Source: JAVBLP01 sp052034625 (GTDB taxonomy: Bacteria; Elusimicrobiota; Endomicrobiia; Endomicrobiales; Endomicrobiaceae). From it: 64,000 nucleotides of DNA. The DNA is taken from contig JBPOII010000001.1 in assembly GCA_052034625.1 (NCBI GenBank), positions 59,224 through 123,223 of the forward strand. Direction: 5' to 3'. The position numbers and the translations under genes are program-made. Under the pieces are notes generated by a model that worked only from the letters and a program-made list of their open reading frames with translations, made no database searches and was not told the DNA's origin. Of this stretch, positions 11,401-18,081 are shown one piece after another (the stretch's first letter is position 1; every line of letters begins with the position of its first letter).

Positions 11401-14400
11401 ATTGATGAAGAATATCAGAAAGGACTTGAAAACTATATAGTTTCCAGGCATTTTGTTGCAGTTTCTACAAATAAAGAAAAAGTTTCCGAATTTGGAATTG
11501 ATACAGCGAATATGTTTGAGTTCTGGGACTTTGTCGGAGGCAGATATTCTGTATGGTCAGCGATCGGTTTGTCGCTTGCCTGCGGAATTGGTTTCGATAA
11601 TTTCAGAAAGATGCTTGACGGCGCAAATGATATGGACAAACATTTTGCTGAAGCTGATTATGAAGAGAATATTCCTATTCTTATGGCAATGATCGGAATA
11701 TGGTATCGTAATTTCTTTGACTACAGTAACAGAGCTGTAATACCTTATAGCGAAAATCTTGCTCTTTTCCCTCAATATTTGCAACAGCTTACAATGGAAA
11801 GTCTTGGCAAACGTGCGGATATCGCAGGAAATATCATTACCGATTATGCAACCGGTGCTAATTTGTTCGGCGAGGCCGGCACGGATGCTCAGCATTCTTT
11901 CTTCCAGCAATTCCATATGGGAGTAGAAGGAGAGGAAGTTCCTATAGACTTCATCATACCTTTGATTTCTCCGGCTTTTACCGGGGATAATAAAGGATTA
12001 TTTACCGGAGAAATATTGGAGATGATGAAAAAGAGCCACGATCTGCTTTTCTCTAATTTTGTCGGACAGGGGCAGGCTTTGGCTTTCGGTAAGGATGATG
12101 AGGTAGTCAGGGCGGAAATTGAAAAAGAAAAAGCCAAAGAAATTGAAAGATGGAAAGCCGAAGGCAAATCCGAAGCGGAAATAAATGCTGCTATTGAAAG
12201 AATGCTTGCTCAAAAGCAGTTTAACGGCAACAGACCTTCAAATGCCATCATGCTTGATGAATTAAATCCGGAAAATTTCGGAAAGCTTATTGCTCTTTAT
12301 GAGGCTATGACGCTTGTACAATCCGTAGTTTGGAGAATAAATGCTTATGACCAGAACGGTGTTCAGCTCGGTAAGCAAAAATCCGGAGATGCAGTACCGG
12401 CAATATCTGAAGGAAAAGAAGTCGAGGGACTTGATAAGTCTTCAGAAAATCAGATTAAGAGGTACAGAAAGTTAGTAAAAGGAGATATAGAAGGAAATGC
12501 GATAATGCAGAAAAATTATCCGAGAATTTACAGTTGGCTCGCATCAGGTGACAGTGCTTTTGTTGCTACTCTTAAGCTTGCTGCTGTGGAATTGTTTCCA
12601 TCTATCTTTACACCGCAAGCTTTCAAAGACCAACATCAAGAGAAAGATAAATTAATTGCATCAAAATTATCGAAATTCTCTGCTTGGGCACTTTCCGGGT
12701 CGTTTATGGCAGGTTTCAGCCTCGCGGCATTATTAGCTTTGACACCGGCAGGAATTGTTTACTGGTCAATAATACCATTGTTTATGACAGTAGGCTTATT
12801 TATATCTGTAGGAAAACATATAAGTATTGACTACAAATATATAAGGGATATCTCAAAAGAGTTTGAGGCTTATCCGTCTGTTAAAGGGATTGAAAACATC
12901 GAAGATGCCGAGCATCTTGAAGTTTTAGTCATTAACCATGCTCCCGTAGATTTTGAAAAATACGGCTTTGTTAATACCGGGATCAAGGTAAACGGACAGA
13001 TATTGTGGTCAAGTAAGAAAACAGGAAGACTTGTCTTGTTTGCCAGTACGGATGATTTTAACAGTATTACTCTGAATTCATTTGATATTATGCCGGCAAT
13101 ACTTAATAAATCTCCACAGGGTTTTGAGATCTCGGCGATAGCTGTTGACGGCAGGGAAGACTTAAGCAGCAATTTAAATTATATGAATGACGGTCTTCTC
13201 GTGATAAAGAGAAAATTCTATGACCAGATACTTGAACTTTCAGGCAATGATGCTGTTGTTGCAGGTGAGAAGATAAGAAATGAACAAGAGGCCGAAAAGA
13301 ACGCTTTTGCTAAAAACTTTGTTATGGACTTAAGCTATATTGGTGATGATATAGAAAAAGCTATCGATGCCTACAATAAATCAGGCAATCAACAAATAGC
13401 TGTTCCATATACTATGTTTGAAGGCAAAAGTGCAGATACAATTCGTGCACTTGTGGCTGAAATGTCTGCCAATGGAACCAGAGTATTTGCCGTTATAGAT
13501 GAAAAAGATATTGCTGATGGATTGGATAAATACAATTTACAGGGTGAACTTATATCTTATGGTTTTGCCGGCTATATAGAAAGAACAGCAAAAGGTGTTG
13601 AGTTCAGAGATTATTTCTCCGATACCGTAAGCAAAGCGACAGAAATAAAGAACTTTACAAGCCAAGACGGACTTGTAGAACAGATAAATAATTCTGACTT
13701 GGATGCTGTAAAGATAGTTGATGTTCAAAACTATATAAATCTTATTGAAAGCGGAGAGAGAGATATAGCTGACAAAATAGGTAATCTTGTAGGAATATTC
13801 GGCAACAAGATAATGAAACTTTTTACTTTCAAAAGAGAGATTAATGCTGATTATGCCGTAAAAACCGCTCTTGAATTCAAGATGGATATAATTCCAAATA
13901 TTGATGCAATCGTAGATTGGAGAACAGGTGAAACGGCTGAAAGCGTTATGAAAGAACTTGCAGAACTTATAGCTTCTCCTGCTTCAGTTGAAACAAATCT
14001 TAAGCTTTCTGAAAAGCTTGGCATAGCAAATATTGCTGAATTGGAAATGTTCCTTAACAGAATATCCGATACGAATGAGGATGCTGTTAACAGAGAAAAT
14101 GCCAAGAAGGCTTTTCTTAACACAATAGCAAAGAAAGCTAAGGTCAAAAATGATATATACAAAGGCGAACGCGATCTCGGTCTTGAAAATAAGGAACTTG
14201 AAAAACTTATGGTACGTAGTGCCTTGTCCATTGAGCCTGTAAATATTCAAGTTATCTCCGAATTTGAAAAAGCATATGGTGAAGAAATGACAAGTGTTGT
14301 ATACGCTGCTGCCGAAAAGTTGAGCGTTGAACTTAATACAAGACATGGCTCTGCGGAAGCATCAACTATATATCAACTGTTACTTGCATATGCTGACAGA

Positions 14401-14475
14401 AGGATGTCTGAAATTCAGGTAAAACAGGGACAGATGAATAAACAGGCGGTAGTAAGCATACTGTCTGCAGCATAA
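2428..14475 (+). CDS. giant fusion: Tiki/TraB-like, 2x phosphohexomutase, phosphoglycerate kinase, glucose-6-phosphate isomerase
   Basis: 4015 residues, started at ATG 2428 behind GGAGGAA (a TTG at 2416 is in frame but precedes the ribosome site). In order: signal peptide (about 1-29, ending AYA-A); a region with GxxH-type motifs like Tiki/TraB proteins (QDFHMH about 72-77, E103, GGFH 480-483); phosphohexomutase 1 (about 790-1330: TASHNP with Ser896, DVDSDR 1067, GESSGG 1156, SGTEP about 1296); phosphohexomutase 2 (about 1383-1960: Ser1500, DVDGDR 1677, GESSGG 1764); phosphoglycerate kinase (about 1975-2388: R1998 in RADYNVP, SHLGRP, Lys2181 in GGSKVKDK, WNGPMG, GGGDS 2346); two membrane helices (about 2485-2528); glucose-6-phosphate isomerase (about 2640-3330: SKTFTTQET from 2843, GGRYSVWS about 3037, Glu3149, His3163, Lys3316); two more helices (about 3420-3466); and about 550 residues I cannot assign. 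Key catalytic residues look intact in all four enzyme modules. The signal peptide is at odds with cytosolic glycolysis. Confidence 0.88.
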   Translation: MSIKKIFSVFVSAVFTFTVVCSDFAYAASSVNEPAVESVKITDDNSAGFFRNFAKLTSSADYGSNTVIVNIQDFHMHPEVQRNISSIIGVLEKKYGIKNVYVEGAHGKVSTEWLSNLKNENFKLEIINNLINSGEITGAEYYSAVNNKKDFILGLEDKDIHSKNIQRFATIIEKKPFYNEALEVMQNDLNFLQSKYFNSKNKKLTALVEKHKNGKISSAKYYKILENYLKKNASQSDGMYGTIITMSMNDYPNISLFLESDRLQKNLRNDRLSKDLQKVIDAMKTTITYVEFKKILEETDDFRDVDQLMALISQMPEDFKKEYVSAALSRFIEASNLSKKINPVALVSEERLLVEQLRIALSETKSEIEVSFLSDFFVYLSDYMRTSISADDYAYFKSRFDKFQKMWDKYSYYNNMYKLQADFAFLEEYYNVNDRRNEIFIDQITKENVLSKGKNSSPEINIDITSLLSGNKKIIVCITGGFHSKGFTEILDEKNISYAVITPNIRAGVGNVINNYENLALEQAAIFSQTLALALASQSSNAKTAELLFKAAERDLSSIKFSKENIDKILERLNEAIGEETAFVYDADNETINITNAKETLPFAGITQNTDGNIVISNKYYEKIKLEQPKDIVSREDMTKFVKDFYGIFDASTFNLGFNAFIPNVYSTLKPIMEYAAKNDLLKGNGLIFDIAGNSFPAETIDGIETRLIGRMPAFMQKAILERENKNIAFEQEDSWLKFLIYTELINDFIPVSYDADQMEAYLDPSIVNTLLEELNNLRNKEELPDLLARKTASFGTAGIRGTLGKEFSFADVLKTTQALAEVVKSEYKGKGKPVVLVGYDTRFLSKEFAEIAAGVFAANGIVAELSNRNTPTPAISDTMRRGEGKYFTAVNITASHNPAQYGGYKVSMVDGGQANTELTTKVEKKIREIESGDIEVSFINLDNGLKDGLIIIKSDIKESYIEAFTQRIRELFGLTTEEAMNELKEKAKGFYVIADAKNGTATDYFNDLFNYFGYTNNEILNPDFDVTFDGKHPEPKAANLQDLINTIKEKGNTLPDGTSLLGVSTDVDSDRFAVVDKNGRFLSPNEILLILEWYILNQQHDASGTIVRNLATTHAMDDLARILSNGKVGSTEVKVGFKWIAEQLAKKDQNVIIAGESSGGVAIGNWTLDKDGFLADMAVILICTMQGKDPGEILDEIYKTIGWTPVFLETAVDFGKLFEAEEANIKKAEFTEWARTANAEEVAQLLDMSKLGTNARITSVEQIGEGRSFEGIKVRITNDDMPANSDRMWMTLRLSGTEPLVRIYAETDNPERTAYLAQEGDIIVKGSFKNIKKNEFDSMAQTKADAARIVEMNLLSKDTTDALVAKIEGLKNGIIPNIEGKITDKFGTAGIRGTIGIEGQKSFKVEDVIKAAQATALAVKDIYAQKGYSGKPAMLVGYDTRFLSKEFAEITAGTLAANGIEVYLSDVNVPTPAIAYSVLNAKNDDGSKRFFAAVNITASHNPGDNNGYKFSMEDGGQALPEVTNLVEKYIRDIENSVAAGMTTEEVINFSTLQEGLNNGTINFQKNIREDYIESFLPRVMDFLGIKTDAQKEEFRKKAAEMAVVVDAKFGTGSSYYADILEKMGFSDKEILGDGHDVSFEGVKPEPAKATLTKLIDRVKSLFTSKSKTKILGLSTDVDGDRFAIIDEEGEFIHPNQILLILEWYILNQRTDGAIVRSLATTHAMDYLAKLKEVESVESYVGFKFIAEIIHKFEDKGSTVLMGGESSGGLAIGDWVFDKDGFLANMLMLGIITNTGKSPSELLKDIYAEIGYTPYFVEDAVKFVEVVKEEKNIPKDKVLTAEETAEINDAANEKKQAFIGWAFNAGVDDVSKLLDLEAMGFGEGAKITDVSKIGEELSNFEGIKIRITNDAIENDASDTIKDKLWVVMRMSGTEPLVRVYAETDSEERTAALSEEGKEIVKGKFNAPLDVAEEGMVDLGRRADIRDLDIQPGQKYLIRADYNVPMDGGKITDETRILGTLDTIRYITERGGKVVLMSHLGRPDGQKNDKYTLRPIAQRLGELLGKDITFLEDAIGEGNKDIIDSLENGSITLLENVRFYAEEEASDADFAEKLVDRNVGKDAVFVMDAFGTAHRAHASTVGVTQFTQKAVAGLLMAKELEFLGVKLENPESPSVAILGGSKVKDKIGVIRSLLGKVDTVIVGGAMAYAFLAAQGVDIGNSRADEENIKLASELLEEAKLKGKTIALPIDHTVVRTNDIDFSKGAPVMLDDNDKHNTEGEAVKNGYMGVDIGPKTIEKFSEIIKDARTIVWNGPMGIFEIPELAEGTFAIADAMAQAKEKGADAIVGGGDSVAAVNQAGKAELMSHVSTGGGASLEFLEKGTLPGVEALDMAKASSSLLELNNSWDSIKNKLWVKFLGLFYKDKLKLRSTAVAIKEASHIRTMVLNPVKFAEQHFKDGSSIAASLKEAKINAAKDVSKSTRQAFLRSVVIVSFVALITAMFHTLSDMTMLHLPAMLLSVPFLLSSLYMGNIRAHSKNNYEVFKTIEKNIDDRIKKVKTPMSQAVFIDYFKREYGVLRDNIPSYIINNPEVLSRFIMENYKTMGAEGGSLVNDIYEILSRGSTGLLEIEKDEFQSLTETPEWINLQAHYEDIKDETIKNMFNADPDRAEKYTKSIEGLTVDFSKNRMNDETLKLLMELAKASGVKDAIRDIMSGAKWNWTENRSVLHTALRLKADDHTPIYAENENGEVVNFTPIIKEVLNRMETFTNDVRSGKWLGATGQPVEVVINDGIGGSNLGPKAASKALSNFAGSKKLDLRFLSNVDPTDFAEIVKGVDPDNVLIIIASKTFTTQETIQNAKLLKEWLVGKQKVKGQMGVRITEASESDPNLPQKFEVYQIGSDDPNAKLIPLEVIKDLQSKAEETMAKKGIDVAKEKEDKLEEMKEHYLNLAKQKFMSERNERGESYTSEEVDGIKLSFVYENAAKMDTEKWYLEFIDEEYQKGLENYIVSRHFVAVSTNKEKVSEFGIDTANMFEFWDFVGGRYSVWSAIGLSLACGIGFDNFRKMLDGANDMDKHFAEADYEENIPILMAMIGIWYRNFFDYSNRAVIPYSENLALFPQYLQQLTMESLGKRADIAGNIITDYATGANLFGEAGTDAQHSFFQQFHMGVEGEEVPIDFIIPLISPAFTGDNKGLFTGEILEMMKKSHDLLFSNFVGQGQALAFGKDDEVVRAEIEKEKAKEIERWKAEGKSEAEINAAIERMLAQKQFNGNRPSNAIMLDELNPENFGKLIALYEAMTLVQSVVWRINAYDQNGVQLGKQKSGDAVPAISEGKEVEGLDKSSENQIKRYRKLVKGDIEGNAIMQKNYPRIYSWLASGDSAFVATLKLAAVELFPSIFTPQAFKDQHQEKDKLIASKLSKFSAWALSGSFMAGFSLAALLALTPAGIVYWSIIPLFMTVGLFISVGKHISIDYKYIRDISKEFEAYPSVKGIENIEDAEHLEVLVINHAPVDFEKYGFVNTGIKVNGQILWSSKKTGRLVLFASTDDFNSITLNSFDIMPAILNKSPQGFEISAIAVDGREDLSSNLNYMNDGLLVIKRKFYDQILELSGNDAVVAGEKIRNEQEAEKNAFAKNFVMDLSYIGDDIEKAIDAYNKSGNQQIAVPYTMFEGKSADTIRALVAEMSANGTRVFAVIDEKDIADGLDKYNLQGELISYGFAGYIERTAKGVEFRDYFSDTVSKATEIKNFTSQDGLVEQINNSDLDAVKIVDVQNYINLIESGERDIADKIGNLVGIFGNKIMKLFTFKREINADYAVKTALEFKMDIIPNIDAIVDWRTGETAESVMKELAELIASPASVETNLKLSEKLGIANIAELEMFLNRISDTNEDAVNRENAKKAFLNTIAKKAKVKNDIYKGERDLGLENKELEKLMVRSALSIEPVNIQVISEFEKAYGEEMTSVVYAAAEKLSVELNTRHGSAEASTIYQLLLAYADRRMSEIQVKQGQMNKQAVVSILSAA

Positions 14476-14493
14476 TACTTTCTCTTTTATATC

Positions 14494-14540
14494 GCAGCGT
14501 ATGCCTTACAAAGGCATACGCTGCTTGCATTTTAGAGTTA
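14494..14540 (+). terminator. terminator-like hairpin after the giant gene
   Basis: A perfect 14-base stem, GCAGCGTATGCCTT (14494-14507) and its complement (14511-14524), with loop ACA, is followed by TTGCATTTT, a short imperfect T-run. It lies 19 bases after the stop codon. Confidence 0.75.
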
Positions 14541-14548
14541 AAATACAA

Positions 14549-14578
14549 TTGACTTTTTACATTCAAGTATGTTACAAT
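14549..14578 (+). promoter_or_regulatory. promoter for tRNA-Lys
   Basis: TTGACT (14549-14554), an 18-base spacer and TACAAT (14573-14578) lie 46 bases before the tRNA. Transcription would start near 14585. Confidence 0.65.
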
Positions 14579-14624
14579 CCTTATTCATAAAACACTTTGA
14601 AAAATCTATTAGTTATGCTCTAAA

Positions 14625-14697
14625 GCGCTGCTAGCTCAATTGGTAGAGCAAACGACTCTTAATCGTTAGGTTATAGGTTCGATTCCTATGCAGCGCA
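14625..14697 (+). tRNA. tRNA-Lys (anticodon CUU)
   Basis: A 73-base tRNA. Acceptor GCGCTGC (14625-14631) pairs with GCAGCGC (14690-14696), followed by discriminator A. The D-arm reads GCTCAATTGGTAGAGC. The anticodon stem ACGA/TCGT encloses loop CTCTTAA, giving CTT. The T-arm is CTATAGG-type with TTCGATT. CCA is not encoded. Confidence 0.95.
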
Positions 14698-14711
14698 AAT
14701 ATTGTTAATTT

Positions 14712-14740
14712 AAACGCAAAATCTTTGCGTTTCGTTTTTT
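14712..14740 (+). terminator. terminator between tRNA-Lys and tRNA-Leu
   Basis: A nine-base stem AAACGCAAA (14712-14720) / TTTGCGTTT (14724-14732) with loop ATC is followed by CG and six T. It would release the tRNA-Lys transcript before tRNA-Leu(UAG), which begins five bases later; that tRNA and tig therefore depend on read-through or an unseen promoter. Confidence 0.7.
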
Positions 14741-14745
14741 ATATT

Positions 14746-14827
14746 GCGGGCGTGGCGGAATTGGCAGACGCGTATGGCTTAGGACCATATACCGCAAGGT
14801 GTGGGGGTTCAAGTCCCTCCGCCCGCA
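14746..14827 (+). tRNA. tRNA-Leu (anticodon UAG)
   Basis: An 82-base class II tRNA. Acceptor GCGGGCG (14746-14752) pairs with CGCCCGC (14820-14826), followed by discriminator A. The anticodon stem TATGG/CCATA encloses loop CTTAGGA, giving TAG. A variable arm and a GGTTCAAGTCC T-arm follow. CCA is not encoded. Confidence 0.96.
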
Positions 14828-14877
14828 TATAGTTTTTTTAGTTTTCAAATTTCATTTAAGTTATAAAGGGGAGATCA

Positions 14878-16203
14878 ATGGCAGATTCAAATGCAAAAAT
14901 CGATTTTAAATCAACGGTTGTAGATAAAAAACTTTGCTCAATAACAATGGATATTGAAGTATCTTCGGATGCTGCCGGCAAGGAAATAGAATCGGTATTC
15001 AATGAGATACAGAAAAGTGCAAGAATTGACGGTTTTAGACAGGGAAAAGCTCCTATCAGTATGGTTAAGGATAAATATTCCCAGGAAGCAAAAGACAAAG
15101 CAATTGAGAATATAGTTAAAGGCACTGTTTTTGATGCGCTTGAAAAAGAAAATTTCTTACCTATAGATTTTCCTGTGATAGATGAATTTGATTATGAATT
15201 AGGACAGACATTAAAATATCGTTTTACAGCTGAATGCCACCCAAAAGTCGAGATCAAAGATTATAAAAATATTCCGCTGAAAAAAGAGATATTTAAAGTT
15301 ACGGATAAAAGCCTTGGGCAGAGTATTGATGCTTTAAGGGAAAGGAATGCCAAACTTATTCCTTCTGCTTCAGGTATTGTTACTGAAAAGAGTTTCGTAT
15401 CTGTTGATTATGAAGCTTTTGACGGTGATACGGCTCTTGCTGAAATTACCGCTAAGAACCATATGCTTGATCTCGGATCGGAAAATACGGTTAAAGGTTT
15501 TCAAAAAGCCTTGAAAGGTGCTAAAGTCGGAGAAGAAAAGAATGCAGTAGTTGAATATCCAGCTGATTATCCTAATAAGACTCTTGCCGGTAAAAAAATA
15601 ACATTTAAGACGAAAGTCATTGAAATAAAAGAAAAAGAACTTCCCGAACTTAATGATGATTTTGCAAAGGATATGGGAACGGAAAATCTTGAAGATTTGA
15701 AATCTAAAGTAAAAGAAGCTATTGAAGCAGAAGAAAAACGCAGACAGGATTCAGACATTGAAAAACAAATAGTTGAATATCTTATAGAAAAGAATAAATT
15801 TGAAGTTCCCCAGTCATTGGTTGAGCATCAAAGAGAAAATCTCATAAATAGAATGAGAGAATATATGCAAAATCAAGGTGCACCTAAAGAGTTTATTGAT
15901 AAACAGGCAGAACAAGGACAGGAAAAATTTAAAGAAGAAGCTGAAAAAAATGTAAGGCTTTCTTATATCCTTAATTCAATATACACAAAAGAGAATTTAG
16001 CCGTTAACGATGCCGATATTGAAGCTGAAAAAGAAAAGATGAAATCTTCAAATCCCGGAAGGGAAGCGGCAGTTGATAAATATTTTACAGAAAATAAAGA
16101 AAATATAATGCTTTCATTAAAGGAACAGAAGCTCTTCAAGTTTTTGCTTGATAATGCAAAAATAAAAGAAGAAGTAAAAGATATGCCTTTAAAAAAAGAT
16201 TAG
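14878..16203 (+). CDS. tig: trigger factor (ribosome-associated chaperone/prolyl isomerase)
   Basis: 441 residues, the usual trigger-factor length. The N-terminal ribosome-binding domain carries the signature GFRQGKAP (about residues 53-60). A middle FKBP-like prolyl isomerase domain (about 155-245) includes the typical 'VKGFQKALKGAKVGEEK' segment. The C-terminal chaperone arms (about 250-435) are charged and helical. It binds near the ribosome exit tunnel and shields nascent chains. A GGGGAG ribosome site stands eight bases upstream of ATG. It is the first gene of tig-clpP-clpX-lon, a classical protein quality-control arrangement, with clpP 13 bases downstream. The nearest upstream feature is tRNA-Leu(UAG), so both may share a transcript. 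Confidence 0.95.
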   Translation: MADSNAKIDFKSTVVDKKLCSITMDIEVSSDAAGKEIESVFNEIQKSARIDGFRQGKAPISMVKDKYSQEAKDKAIENIVKGTVFDALEKENFLPIDFPVIDEFDYELGQTLKYRFTAECHPKVEIKDYKNIPLKKEIFKVTDKSLGQSIDALRERNAKLIPSASGIVTEKSFVSVDYEAFDGDTALAEITAKNHMLDLGSENTVKGFQKALKGAKVGEEKNAVVEYPADYPNKTLAGKKITFKTKVIEIKEKELPELNDDFAKDMGTENLEDLKSKVKEAIEAEEKRRQDSDIEKQIVEYLIEKNKFEVPQSLVEHQRENLINRMREYMQNQGAPKEFIDKQAEQGQEKFKEEAEKNVRLSYILNSIYTKENLAVNDADIEAEKEKMKSSNPGREAAVDKYFTENKENIMLSLKEQKLFKFLLDNAKIKEEVKDMPLKKD

Positions 16204-16216
16204 CACGGAGGGTAAA

Positions 16217-16825
16217 ATGCCCGCAATGGTACCTACCATTATAGAAAGATGGAGTCAGGGTGCAGCCGCTGTATATGACATATACTCAAGACTTCTTAAA
16301 GACAGGATTATTTTTGTAGGAGGTCAAGGTGGTGCCGTGACCACAGATTCAGCTAATGTGCTTATCGCCCAACTTCTTTACCTTGACGCGGAAGACCCAG
16401 GAAAAGATATAAGTTTGTATATTAATTCACCCGGCGGAATGGTTACTGCCGGGCTTGCGGTTTATGATACTATGCAGTTTATTAAAAGTCCCGTAACCAC
16501 GATATGTATGGGTATGGCCATGTCTTTTGGCGCTGTACTTCTTGCTGCCGGAACAAAAGGTAAGCGTTATGCTTTAACACATTCCCGCATAATGATACAT
16601 CAGCCGCTTATTTACGGCGGGGGAATATCAGGTACAGTTTCTGATATTGATATTGAAGCAAAAGAACTTGTTTCAACTAAACAAAAACTATCAGAGATAA
16701 TAAGCAAACATACCGGAAGAACGGTTGAACAGGTTTTAAAAGATACGGACAGGAATTATTATATGTCAGCTCAAGAAGCTAAAGAGTATGGAATAGTGGA
16801 CGAAGTAATAGAGAGTAAGAAATAA
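16217..16825 (+). CDS. clpP: ATP-dependent Clp protease proteolytic subunit
   Basis: 202 residues, the normal ClpP length. The catalytic triad is visible: Ser103 in GMAMSFGA, His128 in MIHQP and Asp178 in DTDRNYYMS. The oligomer-forming 'YINSPGG' strand and 'HSRIMIHQP' are canonical. The loop around the serine reads MAMSFG where many ClpPs have QAASMG, a mild variant. It forms the tetradecameric chamber that degrades proteins unfolded by ClpX, whose gene overlaps the clpP stop codon by one base (TAATG). The start ATG follows a GGAGG ribosome site. Confidence 0.95.
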   Translation: MPAMVPTIIERWSQGAAAVYDIYSRLLKDRIIFVGGQGGAVTTDSANVLIAQLLYLDAEDPGKDISLYINSPGGMVTAGLAVYDTMQFIKSPVTTICMGMAMSFGAVLLAAGTKGKRYALTHSRIMIHQPLIYGGGISGTVSDIDIEAKELVSTKQKLSEIISKHTGRTVEQVLKDTDRNYYMSAQEAKEYGIVDEVIESKK

Positions 16826-18081
16826 TGGAAAATAGAAATAACCGTGAATACAGATGTATATTTTGTAATAAAGGCGCGCCGCACAGGCTTGTCGGAGGCA
16901 ATGGGAATTATATATGCGAAGATTGTACAAAAAGTTCGCAGGAGATATTTGATAATATCAATAAAAGCGAGATAAAAGAAGAAGAAATAAAACTTCCAAA
17001 ACCCAGCGAAATAAAAAAATTCCTTGATGATTATGTGATAGGCCAGGAACATGCAAAAAAATCTCTTTCTGTGGCCGTATACAATCATTATAAGAGAATA
17101 GAAAATCGCAAGCCGGTTAAAGATACCGGGGAAGATGTTGAACTCCAGAAATCTAATATCTTGCTTATAGGACCTACCGGCACAGGGAAAACACTATTGG
17201 CACAGACACTTGCAAAAATGCTGAAAGTTCCTTTTGCTATTTCAGACGCTACTACTCTTACTGAAGCCGGTTATGTAGGCGAAGATGTTGAGAACATACT
17301 TTTAAGACTTATACAAAACAGCAATATGGATATAAAAAAAGCTGAAAAAGGTATAATCTATATTGATGAAATTGATAAAATATCTAGAAAGTCAGATACT
17401 CCTTCTATCACAAGAGATGTTTCCGGAGAAGGTGTGCAGCAAGCACTTTTAAAAATTCTTGAAGGAACTATAGCAAGTGTTCCTCCTCAGGGCGGCAGAA
17501 AACATCCGCAGCAGGAATATCTTAAAATAGATACTACAAATATTCTATTTATATGCGGCGGCGCTTTTGACGGTCTTGAAAAGATCATAGAAAGAAGGGT
17601 GTCCAAAAAAACTTTAGGTTTTATAACAGACGGTTCTGATAATAGAGATGAGTTTAAAAATAAAGATTTTGCACTTTCAAAAGTTGAAAGTGAAGATCTG
17701 ATAAAATTCGGGCTTATCCCGGAATTTGTCGGAAGAGTTCCGGTAATTTCAACGCTTAATCATCTTACTGTAGAGGACCTTGTACATATTCTTATTGAAC
17801 CAAAGAACGCTTTGGTAAAACAGTATAAGAGAATATTTGCCATGGAAAATGTTGAACTTTCTTTTGATGATGAAGCCCTTAAAGCTATCGCTAATGAAGC
17901 TATAAAGAGAGGTTCAGGTGCGAGGGGTTTAAGGTCTATAATAGAAAGCATTCTAATGGATACAATGTTTGAAATACCTGATAATGAAACAGTTGAAAAG
18001 TGTATTGTAACTTTAGATTCTGTAAATAAAAATGATAAGCCAAAACTTGTATACAGAAATGGGACAAAGGAGACAGCATGA
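16825..18081 (+). CDS. clpX: ClpX unfoldase, ATPase subunit of ClpXP
   Basis: 418 residues. The N-terminal zinc-binding domain has two C-x2-C pairs (CIFC near 11-14; CEDC near 32-35) for dimerisation and adaptor binding. An AAA+ module follows with Walker A GPTGTGKT (116-123), Walker B YIDEIDK, the pore motif GYVG and sensor elements; GSGARGLRSI near the C-terminus is the sensor-2 region. It unfolds substrates and feeds them to ClpP. It overlaps clpP by one base and lon by four (ATGA), indicating tight translational coupling in one operon. Confidence 0.96.
   Translation: MENRNNREYRCIFCNKGAPHRLVGGNGNYICEDCTKSSQEIFDNINKSEIKEEEIKLPKPSEIKKFLDDYVIGQEHAKKSLSVAVYNHYKRIENRKPVKDTGEDVELQKSNILLIGPTGTGKTLLAQTLAKMLKVPFAISDATTLTEAGYVGEDVENILLRLIQNSNMDIKKAEKGIIYIDEIDKISRKSDTPSITRDVSGEGVQQALLKILEGTIASVPPQGGRKHPQQEYLKIDTTNILFICGGAFDGLEKIIERRVSKKTLGFITDGSDNRDEFKNKDFALSKVESEDLIKFGLIPEFVGRVPVISTLNHLTVEDLVHILIEPKNALVKQYKRIFAMENVELSFDDEALKAIANEAIKRGSGARGLRSIIESILMDTMFEIPDNETVEKCIVTLDSVNKNDKPKLVYRNGTKETA

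Noticed and set aside
4422..14346. Many minus-strand open frames opposite the giant gene
   Set aside because: They are antisense shadows of an AT-rich coding frame, lack ribosome sites and recognisable motifs, and overlap conserved enzyme codons.
14476..14624. Possible break or frameshift at the end of the giant gene
   Set aside because: The frame ends cleanly at TAA 14473-14475 with a terminator hairpin behind it; no coding continuation is seen.
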